Made by a program: the position numbers and the translations under genes
Shown: one piece after another, positions 9,265-16,665 of the stretch
How the letters are laid out: each line of letters begins with the position of its first letter
Numbering within the stretch: the stretch's first letter is position 1
Notes under the pieces: generated by a model
What the model saw: only the letters and a program-made list of their open reading frames with translations
Told to the model about the DNA's origin: nothing
Database searches by the model: none
Source of the DNA: Pseudomonas berkeleyensis
Lineage (GTDB): Bacteria; Pseudomonadota; Gammaproteobacteria; Pseudomonadales; Pseudomonadaceae
Length of the DNA stretch: 64,000 nt
Direction of reading: 5' to 3'
Assembly: GCF_014109765.1 (NCBI RefSeq)
Contig: NZ_CP059139.1
Location: forward strand, 3,166,001-3,230,000

Positions 9265-9888
9265 TCAAGCGTCCTTGCACACCAGCGACAGGGCTTCTTC
9301 GGCCAGTTGATCCAGGCTCATTGGTCCCTCCGGACGAAACCAGGTGTTAGTCCAACTCAGCGCTCCGGTAAGAAACCTTCGCTGGATGAAGGGATCACCC
9401 TTGAAGTAGCCGGCTTCACGCGCCTCGTTCAGCACCTGCAGCCAGATCTGCTCGTAGGTGTCGCGCAGGGCCAGCACCTGGGCCTGACTTTGCGTCGACA
9501 ACGAGCGCCATTCGTAGACCAGCACCGCCATGGCCTCGCCAGTACCGCCCATGATCGACTGCAGCTCGCAGCGAATCAGCGCCAGCAGGCGTTCACGGGT
9601 GCCCTTCGCGTGCGCAAGATCGGCCTGCATCAGCGCGGTGTTGTAGACGATGGTTTCCTCCATCACAGCGCGGAGAATCTCGTCCTTGCTCTTGAAGTGG
9701 TGAAAGATGCTGCCCGACTGGATGCCGATGGCGCTGGCCAGGTCACGCACCGTGGTGCGCTCGTAGCCCTTGCTGCGGAACAGGTGAGCCGCCATCTGCA
9801 GCAGCTTGCCGCGTGCGCTCTCCGGGTCGGTGAGCTGGCCGCTGTCGACCAGCGCCTGCATCACCGCCTGGGCATTTTGTTCATCCAC
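9265..9888 (-). CDS. atuR: TetR-family repressor of the atu operon
   Basis: 207 residues from GTG 9888, chosen because GGAGAAG lies 8 bases upstream; a longer TTG frame to 9942 runs into a hairpin and has no site. The N-terminal helix-turn-helix is clear (TTVRDLASAIGIQSGSIFHH, about residues 46-65), followed by a ligand-binding domain ending LSLVCKDA. It diverges from atuA. In P. aeruginosa AtuR represses atu genes by binding inverted repeats in this same gap, and two strong dyads are visible here (9993-10009, 10051-10067). The expected inducer is a terpenoid acyl-CoA or the terpenoid itself (inference). Confidence 0.9.
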   Translation of the reverse strand: MDEQNAQAVMQALVDSGQLTDPESARGKLLQMAAHLFRSKGYERTTVRDLASAIGIQSGSIFHHFKSKDEILRAVMEETIVYNTALMQADLAHAKGTRERLLALIRCELQSIMGGTGEAMAVLVYEWRSLSTQSQAQVLALRDTYEQIWLQVLNEAREAGYFKGDPFIQRRFLTGALSWTNTWFRPEGPMSLDQLAEEALSLVCKDA

Positions 9889-9915
9889 GCTGGCTTCTCC
9901 CCATTTCTTGGCCCT

Positions 9916-9950
9916 GCTGGCAGTTACTCGTAATTCGAGCAACTGCCAGC
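9916..9950. promoter_or_regulatory. Hairpin in the atuR leader
   Basis: GCTGGCAGTTACTCG, five bases, then CGAGCAACTGCCAGC: 15-base arms with one mismatch. It lies 28 bases upstream of the atuR GTG, so it would be in the atuR 5' leader. No T-run follows on either strand. It differs in sequence from the AtuR dyads and could be a leader structure or a second regulator site. Confidence 0.55.
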
Positions 9951-9992
9951 AAGTGCTTGTCGTTGTTGGTGAAATTTATGCCTGGTGGATGA

Positions 9993-10009
9993 ACCAAGCA
10001 AGCGCTTGG
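9993..10009. promoter_or_regulatory. AtuR operator site 1
   Basis: ACCAAGCAAGCGCTTGG: dyad CCAAGC-N4-GCTTGG. It is the exact reverse complement of the 17 bases at 10051-10067. The centre-to-centre distance is 58 bases. Placement between the divergent atuR and atuA matches the published two-site AtuR arrangement in P. aeruginosa. Confidence 0.85.
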
Positions 10010-10050
10010 CCGCACTTTTGGCCAGTTTGTCGTGTTTTGCCACTTTTCAA

Positions 10051-10067
10051 CCAAGCGCTTGCTTGGT
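10051..10067. promoter_or_regulatory. AtuR operator site 2
   Basis: CCAAGCGCTTGCTTGGT, again CCAAGC-N4-GCTTGG, the inverted copy of site 1. It is 43 bases before the atuA ATG, so bound repressor would cover or abut the atuA promoter. I could not pick a convincing -10 box. Confidence 0.85.
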
Positions 10068-10109
10068 AGTGTGAGCTCACCTTCTCAAATGTGTGACGGG
10101 CCAATTCCA

Positions 10110-11903
10110 ATGACCAAAACCGTACGCATCGGCTGCGCCTCCGCGTTCTGGGGCGACACCTCCACCGCTGCCGCTCAACTGGTTCGCGGCGCCGAACTGG
10201 ATTACCTGGTGTTCGACTACCTGGCCGAGATCACCATGTCGATCATGGCCGGCGCCCGCATGAAGAAGCCGGATGATGGCTATGCCCGCGACTTCGTCGA
10301 GGTGCTAGCGCCTCTGCTCGGCGAACTGGCGGCGAAGAAAACCCGCGTCATCAGCAACGCCGGCGGGGTCAACCCAATGGCCTGCGCTGCGGCTCTGAGC
10401 GCCGCCTGCGAGCAGGCCGGGGTGAACCTGAAGATCGCCGTGCTGCACGGCGACAACCTGCACCCCAAGCTCGGCGAGCTGGTCAAGGCCGGCACCCGCG
10501 AGATGTTCACGGGTGCCGCGCTGCCGCCCTTCTGCGTTTCGGTCAACGCCTACCTCGGCGCACCGGGCATCGTCGCCGCGCTGGAACAGGGCGCCGACAT
10601 CGTCATCACTGGCCGCGTGGTCGACAGTGCGGTGGTCAGCGCTGCCCTGGTGCACGAATTCGGCTGGGCCTGGAGCGACTACGACAAGCTGGCCCAGGCC
10701 GCGCTGGCCGGGCACATCATCGAGTGCGGCGCGCAGTGCACCGGTGGCAACTTCACCGACTGGCGCGACGTGCCGGATTACGAGCACATCGGTTTCCCCA
10801 TCGTCGAAGTCGAAGACGATGGCCGTTTCGTCGTGACCAAGCCGGATGGTTCCGGCGGCTTGGTCACGCCTTTTACCGTTGGCGAGCAGATGCTCTACGA
10901 GATCGGCGATCCTCGTGCCTATCTGCTGCCGGACGTGATCTGCGACTTCACCCAGGTCGAGCTGAGCCAGGTCGGCGACAACCGCGTGCAGCTTCAGGGC
11001 GCCCTCGGCCTGCCGCCCACCAACCAGTACAAGGTCAGCGCCACGCACCCGGACGGTTTCCGCTGCACCGCCAGCTTCCTGCTGGCCGGTATCGATGCCG
11101 TGGCCAAGGCCGAACGGGTCAGCGAGGCGATCATCAAGAAGACCGAAGAGCTGTTCGCCGAGCGTGGCTGGGGTCGTTACCAGGAAGTCAGCGTCGAGCT
11201 GCTCGGCAGCGAAGCCACCTATGGCGCCCATGCCCATCGCAAGTACAGCCGCGAGGTAGTGGTGAAGATCGCTGCACGCCATGCCAAGAAGGAGGCGCTG
11301 ATCCTCTTCTCCCGCGAGATCGCCCAGGCTGCCACCGGCATGGCGCCGGGCCTGACCGGCATCGTCGGCGGCCGCCCCACCGTCTACCCGGTGATCCGTC
11401 TGTTCAGCTTCCTGGTGGACAAGAGCGCCTGCGCCCTGAGCGTCGAGATCGATGGCGAACGCCATCCGGTCGCCCTGCCCCAGATCGATACCTTCGACCC
11501 AGCGCAACTCCGCGCACCGGCCGCTCTGCCCGTAGCGATGGGTGAAGCCGACGCTGCCGTGCCGCTGATCCGCCTGGCCGTGGCCCGCTCCGGCGATAAG
11601 GGCAACCACAGCAACATCGGCGTGATGGCCAGAAAGCCCGAATACCTGGCGTGGATCGCCGCTGCGCTGACGCCCGAAGCCGTGGCCAACTGGATGGCGC
11701 ATACCCTGGACGCCGAGCGGGGCCACGTCAGCCGTTGGTATCTGCCGGGCAGCCACAGCCTCAACTTCCTGCTGGAAAACGCGCTTGGCGGTGGTGGCGT
11801 CGCCAGCCTGCGCATCGACCCGCAGGGCAAGGCCTTCGCCCAGCAACTGCTGGAATTCCCGGTGCCAGTGCCCAGGGCATTGGCGGATCGACTGCACGGC
11901 TGA
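10110..11903 (+). CDS. atuA: AtuA, acyclic terpene utilisation protein
   Basis: 597 residues from ATG 10110 ([20 protein letters not shown]); the 26 codons before it in frame would read through an operator. The N-terminal two thirds belong to the AtuA-like/DUF1446 family ([12 protein letters not shown] near 90, [16 protein letters not shown]), and the C-terminal domain carries [16 protein letters not shown]. It is required for growth on citronellol in P. aeruginosa, but its reaction is not settled. First gene of the atuABCDEFGH operon, under AtuR control. Gene identity is strong from order as well as sequence. Confidence 0.95.
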   Translation: MTKTVRIGCASAFWGDTSTAAAQLVRGAELDYLVFDYLAEITMSIMAGARMKKPDDGYARDFVEVLAPLLGELAAKKTRVISNAGGVNPMACAAALSAACEQAGVNLKIAVLHGDNLHPKLGELVKAGTREMFTGAALPPFCVSVNAYLGAPGIVAALEQGADIVITGRVVDSAVVSAALVHEFGWAWSDYDKLAQAALAGHIIECGAQCTGGNFTDWRDVPDYEHIGFPIVEVEDDGRFVVTKPDGSGGLVTPFTVGEQMLYEIGDPRAYLLPDVICDFTQVELSQVGDNRVQLQGALGLPPTNQYKVSATHPDGFRCTASFLLAGIDAVAKAERVSEAIIKKTEELFAERGWGRYQEVSVELLGSEATYGAHAHRKYSREVVVKIAARHAKKEALILFSREIAQAATGMAPGLTGIVGGRPTVYPVIRLFSFLVDKSACALSVEIDGERHPVALPQIDTFDPAQLRAPAALPVAMGEADAAVPLIRLAVARSGDKGNHSNIGVMARKPEYLAWIAAALTPEAVANWMAHTLDAERGHVSRWYLPGSHSLNFLLENALGGGGVASLRIDPQGKAFAQQLLEFPVPVPRALADRLHG

Positions 11904-11906
11904 TAC

Positions 11907-11969
11907 GTGGGAGCGGCTTCAGCCGCGATTGGGATAAAGCAAGGGCATCGCGGCTGAAGCCGCTCCCAC
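11907..11969. repeat. REP-like palindromic repeat, family D (two perfect arms)
   Basis: Left arm begins GTGGGAGCGGCTTCAGCCGC (11907-11929). The right arm 11947-11969 is its exact 23-base reverse complement. It lies in the 92-base gap between atuA and atuB. This resembles the common pseudomonad REP consensus. A diverged copy is at 18663-18733. Confidence 0.9.
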
Positions 11970-11995
11970 AGGAACCGACGAGGACAATAACAACA

Positions 11996-12865
11996 ATGGC
12001 ATACGACTCCGTATTCAAACCCGGCCTGTTCGCCGGGCAGACCATCCTGGTCACCGGTGGTGGCAGCGGCATCGGCCGCTGCGTGGCCCACGAACTGGCC
12101 CACCTGGGCGCCCATGTGGTGCTGGTCGGGCGCAAGCAGGAAAAGCTAGAGAAGACCTGCACCGAGATCACCGAAGACGGCGGCAGCGCCAGCTTTCAGG
12201 TCTGTGACATCCGTGACGAAGAAGCCGTGAAGACCATGGTAGTCGCGGTGGTCAAGGAACGTGGGCGCATCCACCAGCTTGTGAACAATGCTGGCGGCCA
12301 GTTCCCCGCGCCGCTGATCGGCATCAACCAGAAAGGCTTCGAGACCGTGGTGCGCACCAATCTGGTGGGCGGCTTCCTGGTGGCCAAGGAAGTCTTCCTG
12401 CAGAGCATGAGCAAGCACGGCGGCAGCATCGTCAACATGCTCGCCGACATGTGGGGCGGCATGCCCGGCATGGGCCATTCGGGGGCGGCGCGGGCCGGCA
12501 TGGAGAACTTCACCAAGACCGCCGCCTACGAATGGGGCCACGCCGGTGTGCGGGTCAACGCCGTAGCGCCGGGCTGGATCGCCTCCAGCGGTATGGACAC
12601 CTACCCCGAGTCGATGAAGAACATGATCCGCAACCTCAAGGATCACGTGCCGCTGCAGCGTATCGGCACCGAGTCCGAGGTGGCAGCGGCCATCGTCTTC
12701 CTGCTCAGCCCCGGCGCCAACTTCATCAGCGGCAACACCATCCGTATCGATGGCGCCGCCAGCCAGGGCACCCGTGCCTGGACGCTGGGCAAGGCGAAGA
12801 ACAGCGAGTCCTACAACGGTTTCCACCGGGCCTACGTGCCCGACGTACTGAAAGATCAGGAGTAA
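11996..12865 (+). CDS. atuB: AtuB, SDR family oxidoreductase
   Basis: 289 residues from ATG 11996 (MAYDSVFKPGLFAGQTILVT) with GAGGA upstream; longer in-frame starts lie inside atuA. Short-chain dehydrogenase with TGGGSGIG near residue 20, NNAGGQFPAP, and C-terminal GNTIRIDGAAS. The usual YxxxK tyrosine is not where a classical SDR has it: the equivalent segment reads GHSGAARAGMENFTKTAAYE, as in peroxisomal 2,4-dienoyl-CoA-reductase-like members. It is probably an acyl-CoA or alcohol dehydrogenase of the citronellol route; the exact step is unproved. It sits 4 bases from atuC. Confidence 0.93.
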   Translation: MAYDSVFKPGLFAGQTILVTGGGSGIGRCVAHELAHLGAHVVLVGRKQEKLEKTCTEITEDGGSASFQVCDIRDEEAVKTMVVAVVKERGRIHQLVNNAGGQFPAPLIGINQKGFETVVRTNLVGGFLVAKEVFLQSMSKHGGSIVNMLADMWGGMPGMGHSGAARAGMENFTKTAAYEWGHAGVRVNAVAPGWIASSGMDTYPESMKNMIRNLKDHVPLQRIGTESEVAAAIVFLLSPGANFISGNTIRIDGAASQGTRAWTLGKAKNSESYNGFHRAYVPDVLKDQE

Positions 12866-12869
12866 GGCG

Positions 12870-14486
12870 ATGCCCGTGATCCAATCGGAAATCGATGTGC
12901 ATGGCGAAGCCTTCGCGCAGAACCGCGAAACCATGCTGGCGGCCATCGCAACCTTCCGCGACGTCGAGCAGAAGGTGCTCGACAAGGCGCAGGAAGCCAA
13001 AGCCAAGTTCGAGAAGCGCGGCCAGTTGCTGCCGCGTGAACGCATCAACCTGTTGCTCGACGCCGGCGCGCCGTTCCTCGAACTGTCCTCGCTGGCCGGC
13101 TACAAGCTGCACGACGACAAGGATGGCAGCCAGGCCGGCGGCGGCCTGATCGCCGGCATCGGCTACATCGCCGGCGTGCGCTGCCTGGTGATCGCCAACA
13201 ACAGCGCGATCAAGGGCGGCACTATCTCCCCCACTGGTCTGAAGAAATCCCTGCGTCTGCAACAGATCGCCTTCGAGAACAAGCTGCCGGTGGTGACCCT
13301 GGCCGAGAGCGGCGGCGCCAACCTCAACTATGCCGCCGACATCTTCGTCGAGGGTGCACGCGGCTTCGCCAACCAGGCGCGCATGTCCGCCATGGGCCTA
13401 CCGCAGATTACCGTAGTACATGGCTCCAGCACCGCTGGCGGGGCCTACCAGCCCGGCCTGTCGGATTACGTGGTAGTGGTACGCGGCAAGGCCAAGATGT
13501 TCCTCGCCGGCCCGCCCCTGCTCAAGGCCGCCACCGGTGAGATCGCCACTGACGAGCAACTCGGCGGCGCCGAGATGCACGCCCAGGTCGCCGGCACCGC
13601 CGAGTACCTGGCCGAGAACGACGCCGACGGCGTGCGCCTGGCGCGCGAGATCCTCGGCATGCTGCCCTGGAACCAGCAGTTACCGACGCGCCCGGCGAAA
13701 AACTGGCGCGAACCGCTGTACCCGGCCGAGGAACTGCTCGGCCTGGTGCCGGCCGATGCCAAGAAACCCTACGACGTACGCGAGATCATCGCGCGCATCG
13801 CCGATGGCTCGGAGTTCCTCGACTTCAAGAACGAGTTCGACAGCCAGACCGTCTGCGGCCACTTGCAGATCGAAGGCCAGGCCTGCGGTTTCATCGGCAA
13901 CAACGGCCCGATCACCCCGCAGGGTGCGGCCAAGGCGGCGCAGTTCATCCAGCTGTGCGAGCAGAGCAACACGCCGATCCTGTTCTTCCACAACACCACC
14001 GGCTTCATGGTCGGCACGGAATCGGAACAGAACGGCGTGATCAAGCACGGCTCGAAGATGATCCAGGCCGTGGCCAACGCCACCGTGCCCAAGCTCACCA
14101 TCGTCGTTGGCGGCTCCTACGGCGCCGGCAACTACGCCATGTGCGGCCGCGGCCTCGACCCACGCTTCATCTTCGCCTGGCCCAACAGCAAGACCGCCGT
14201 GATGGGCGGCGCCCAGGCCGGCAAGGTGCTACGCATCGTCACCGAGGACAAGCACGCCAAGGAGGGCAAGGAAGCAGATCCAAAGATGCTCGACATGCTG
14301 GAAACCGTGACCGCACAGAAGCTCGACAGCCAGTCCACCGCGCTGTACGGCACCGCCAGCCTGTGGGACGACGGCCTGATCGACCCGCGCGACACCCGCA
14401 AACTGCTGGGCTTTTTGCTGGATATCTGCGCCGAAGCCAACCTGCGACCGTTGAAATCCAACCGTTTCGGCGTCGCGAGATTTTAA
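12870..14486 (+). CDS. atuC: Geranyl-CoA carboxylase, carboxyltransferase (beta) subunit
   Basis: 538-residue carboxyltransferase that, with biotinylated AtuF, carboxylates cis-geranyl-CoA to isohexenylglutaconyl-CoA. N- and C-terminal crotonase-like halves are both present: NNSAIKGGTISPTGLKK, LAESGGANL, HGSSTAGGAYQPG in the first, and NNGPITPQGAAKAAQFIQ, GSYGAGNYAMCGRG, FAWPNSKTAVMGGAQAGKVL in the second. It could be confused with methylcrotonyl-CoA carboxylase LiuB, but the atuABCDEFGH order decides. The start four bases after atuB, with GGAG overlapping the atuB stop, suggests coupling. Confidence 0.95.
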   Translation: MPVIQSEIDVHGEAFAQNRETMLAAIATFRDVEQKVLDKAQEAKAKFEKRGQLLPRERINLLLDAGAPFLELSSLAGYKLHDDKDGSQAGGGLIAGIGYIAGVRCLVIANNSAIKGGTISPTGLKKSLRLQQIAFENKLPVVTLAESGGANLNYAADIFVEGARGFANQARMSAMGLPQITVVHGSSTAGGAYQPGLSDYVVVVRGKAKMFLAGPPLLKAATGEIATDEQLGGAEMHAQVAGTAEYLAENDADGVRLAREILGMLPWNQQLPTRPAKNWREPLYPAEELLGLVPADAKKPYDVREIIARIADGSEFLDFKNEFDSQTVCGHLQIEGQACGFIGNNGPITPQGAAKAAQFIQLCEQSNTPILFFHNTTGFMVGTESEQNGVIKHGSKMIQAVANATVPKLTIVVGGSYGAGNYAMCGRGLDPRFIFAWPNSKTAVMGGAQAGKVLRIVTEDKHAKEGKEADPKMLDMLETVTAQKLDSQSTALYGTASLWDDGLIDPRDTRKLLGFLLDICAEANLRPLKSNRFGVARF

Positions 14487-14488
14487 AC

Positions 14489-14538
14489 GTAGGGCGGGTG
14501 AAACCCGCCAAGCATGCGGCGGGTTTCACCCGCCCTAC
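14489..14538. repeat. REP-like palindromic repeat, family C (two perfect arms)
   Basis: Left arm begins GTAGGGCGGGTGAAACCCGC (14489-14509). The right arm 14518-14538 is the exact 21-base reverse complement, loop 8 bases. It fills the atuC-atuD gap. Read in the atuD frame, its right part gives MRRVSPAL. Confidence 0.9.
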
Positions 14539-14567
14539 AGACCCATTCAATACGGAGAACAACAACA

Positions 14568-15728
14568 ATGATCTTCACCCAAGAACACGAAGAACTCCGC
14601 CGCACCGTCCGCAACTTCGTCGACAAGGAAATCAACCCGCACGTCGATGAGTGGGAAAAAGAAGGCCGCTTCCCCATCCATGACATTTTCAAGAAGGCCG
14701 GCGAGCTGGGCCTGCTGGGCATCTCCAAGCCGGAGAAATTCGGCGGCATGGGCCTGGACTACAGCTATTCCATCGTCGCCGCCGAAGAGTTCGGCACCAT
14801 CCATTGCGGCGGCATCCCCATGTCCATCGGCGTGCAGACCGACATGTGCACCCCAGCCCTGGCGCGCTTCGGCTCCGACGAGTTGCGCGAAGAGTTCCTG
14901 CGCCCGGCCATCACCGGTGAGATGGTCGGCTGCATCGGTGTCTCCGAAGTCGGCGCCGGCTCCGACGTGGCGGGCCTGAAGACCACTGCGCGCAAGGACG
15001 GCGACGACTACGTGATCAACGGCAGCAAGATGTGGATCACCAACTCGCCGTCGGCCGACTTCATCTGCCTGCTGGCCAACACCAGCGACGACAAGCCGCA
15101 CGTCAACAAATCACTGATCGTGGTGCCGATGAAGACCCCGGGCATCAGCGTCAGCCCGCACCTGGACAAACTCGGCATGCGCAGCTCGGAGACCGCCCAG
15201 GTGTTCTTCGACAACGTACGCGTGCCGCAGCGCTATCTCATCGGCCACGAAGGCGCCGGTTTCATGATGCAGATGCTGCAGTTCCAGGAAGAGCGCCTGT
15301 TCGGCGCGGCCAACATGATCAAGGGCCTGGAGCACTGCGTCGACACCACCATCGACTACTGCAAGCAGCGCCACACCTTCGGCCAACCGCTGATCGACAA
15401 TCAGGTCATCCACTTCCGCATGGCCGAGCTGCAGACCGAGATCGAAGCCCTGCGCGCGCTGGTCTACCAGGCCACCGAACAGTACGTGAAAGGCCGCGAC
15501 GTGACCCGGCTGGCCTCGATGGCCAAGCTCAAGGCCGGCCGCCTGGGCCGCGAGGTATCCGACGCCTGCCTGCAGTACTGGGGCGGGATGGGCTTCATGT
15601 GGGACAACCCGGTGTCGCGCGCCTACCGCGACGTGCGCCTGGTCAGCATCGGCGGCGGCGCCGACGAAATCATGCTCGGCATCATCTGCAAGCTGATGGG
15701 CATCCTGCCAGGGAAAAAGAAAGGCTGA
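14568..15728 (+). CDS. atuD: Citronellyl-CoA dehydrogenase (acyl-CoA dehydrogenase family)
   Basis: 386-residue FAD enzyme that oxidises citronellyl-CoA to cis-geranyl-CoA; electrons go to ETF. Family segments: GCIGVSEVGAGSDVAGLKTT near 127, MWITNSPSADF, LGMRSSETAQVFFDNVRVP, and C-terminal QYWGGMGFMWDNPVSRAYRD. The start is ATG 14568 (MIFTQEHEELRRTV) after CGGAGA; an in-frame start at 14514 would translate the family C repeat and is unlikely. Its likely electron acceptors, etfBA and ETF-QO, lie 17-20 kb downstream. Confidence 0.95.
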   Translation: MIFTQEHEELRRTVRNFVDKEINPHVDEWEKEGRFPIHDIFKKAGELGLLGISKPEKFGGMGLDYSYSIVAAEEFGTIHCGGIPMSIGVQTDMCTPALARFGSDELREEFLRPAITGEMVGCIGVSEVGAGSDVAGLKTTARKDGDDYVINGSKMWITNSPSADFICLLANTSDDKPHVNKSLIVVPMKTPGISVSPHLDKLGMRSSETAQVFFDNVRVPQRYLIGHEGAGFMMQMLQFQEERLFGAANMIKGLEHCVDTTIDYCKQRHTFGQPLIDNQVIHFRMAELQTEIEALRALVYQATEQYVKGRDVTRLASMAKLKAGRLGREVSDACLQYWGGMGFMWDNPVSRAYRDVRLVSIGGGADEIMLGIICKLMGILPGKKKG

Positions 15729-15748
15729 CCTGCCACTCATACCGTTGC

Positions 15749-15769
15749 GGCGGGTTTCACCCGCCCTAC
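15749..15769 (+). repeat. REP-like repeat, family C (single arm)
   Basis: GGCGGGTTTCACCCGCCCTA plus one base, identical to the right arm at 14518-14538. It lies directly before the atuE ribosome site. Confidence 0.85.
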
Positions 15770-15783
15770 ACCGAGGCTATGCG

Positions 15784-16581
15784 ATGAACGACCTGCCCCA
15801 CTGCGAAACCCTGCTGCTGAGCTACGTCGGTGGCGTGCTGCACATCACCCTCAACCGCCCGGACAGCCGCAACGCCATGAGCCTGGCCATGGTCGGCGAA
15901 CTGCGCGCCACGCTGGAGGCCGTGCGCCATGATCCGAACGTGCGCGCCCTCGTTCTGCGCGGTGCCGCCGGCCACTTCTGCGCCGGCGGCGATATCAAGG
16001 ACATGGCCGGCGCCCGTGCCAAAGGTGGAGACGCCTACCGCGAACTGAACCGTGCCTTCGGTGCGCTGCTGGAAGAGGCCCAGGCCACGCCGCAGGTATT
16101 GGTAGCGGTACTGGAAGGTGCCGTGCTGGGCGGCGGCTTCGGCCTGGCCTGCGTCTCCGATGTGGCCATCGCTGCCAGCGGAGCCAAGTTCGGCCTGCCG
16201 GAAACCACGCTGGGCATCCTCCCGGCGCAGATCGCCCCCTTCGTCGTGCACCGCATCGGCCTGACCCAGGCCCGCCGCCTGGCCCTGACCGCCGCCCGCT
16301 TCGACGGTGCCGAGGCCCTGCGTCTGGGCCTGGTGCACTACTGCGAGCAGGATGAAGCTGCCCTGCAACAGCGCCTGGACGAGACCCTGGAGCAAATTCG
16401 TCAGTGTGCGCCACAGGCTAACGCCCAGACCAAGGCGCTGCTGCTGGCCAGCGAACACGAAGCACTCGGCCCGCTGCTCGACCGCGCCGCCGAACAGTTC
16501 GCCGCCGCTGTGACCGGCGCCGAGGGTGTCGAAGGCACCATGGCCTTCGTGCAGAAGCGCAAGCCGAAGTGGGCTCAGTAG
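15784..16581 (+). CDS. atuE: Isohexenylglutaconyl-CoA hydratase (enoyl-CoA hydratase family)
   Basis: 265-residue crotonase-fold enzyme, expected to hydrate isohexenylglutaconyl-CoA to the 3-hydroxy-glutaryl product. The oxyanion-hole segments are AGHFCAGGDIKDMAGA near 61 and GAVLGGGFGLACVSDVAIAA near 112; LPETTLGILPAQIAPFVVHR follows. ATG 15784 has GAGG 7 bases upstream. A TTG-initiated frame from 15745 would translate the preceding repeat (RRVSPALHRGYA) and is rejected. It lies within the atu operon, 55 bases after atuD. Confidence 0.93.
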   Translation: MNDLPHCETLLLSYVGGVLHITLNRPDSRNAMSLAMVGELRATLEAVRHDPNVRALVLRGAAGHFCAGGDIKDMAGARAKGGDAYRELNRAFGALLEEAQATPQVLVAVLEGAVLGGGFGLACVSDVAIAASGAKFGLPETTLGILPAQIAPFVVHRIGLTQARRLALTAARFDGAEALRLGLVHYCEQDEAALQQRLDETLEQIRQCAPQANAQTKALLLASEHEALGPLLDRAAEQFAAAVTGAEGVEGTMAFVQKRKPKWAQ

Positions 16582-16587
16582 TAGCTC

Positions 16588-16609
16588 CCCTCTCCCCAAG
16601 GGGAGAGGG
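16588..16609. repeat. Short palindrome CCCTCTCCCC-AA-GGGGAGAGGG
   Basis: Perfect 10-base arms with a two-base centre in the atuE-atuF gap. No T-run follows, so it is not a canonical terminator. It looks like another dispersed intergenic repeat or an mRNA stabiliser. Confidence 0.7.
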
Positions 16610-16621
16610 AACAAATAGAAC

Positions 16622-16642
16622 GTAGCCCGGATGCAATCCGGG
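16622..16642 (+). repeat. REP-like repeat, family A (single arm)
   Basis: GTAGCCCGGATGCAATCCGG, identical core to 38063-38083, between atuE and atuF, 24 bases before the atuF start. Confidence 0.85.
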
Positions 16643-16665
16643 GATCGCCCCACAGGAGCACAAAG

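Noticed and set aside
10305..11897. 530-codon open frame on the minus strand opposite atuA
   Set aside because: It is the antisense shadow of a high-GC gene; the composition is Ala/Gly/Gln/His-rich without domains, and atuA is clearly real.
16588..16609. Palindrome as a transcription terminator inside the atu operon
   Set aside because: No T-run follows on either strand and the operon continues; it is better described as a repeat.
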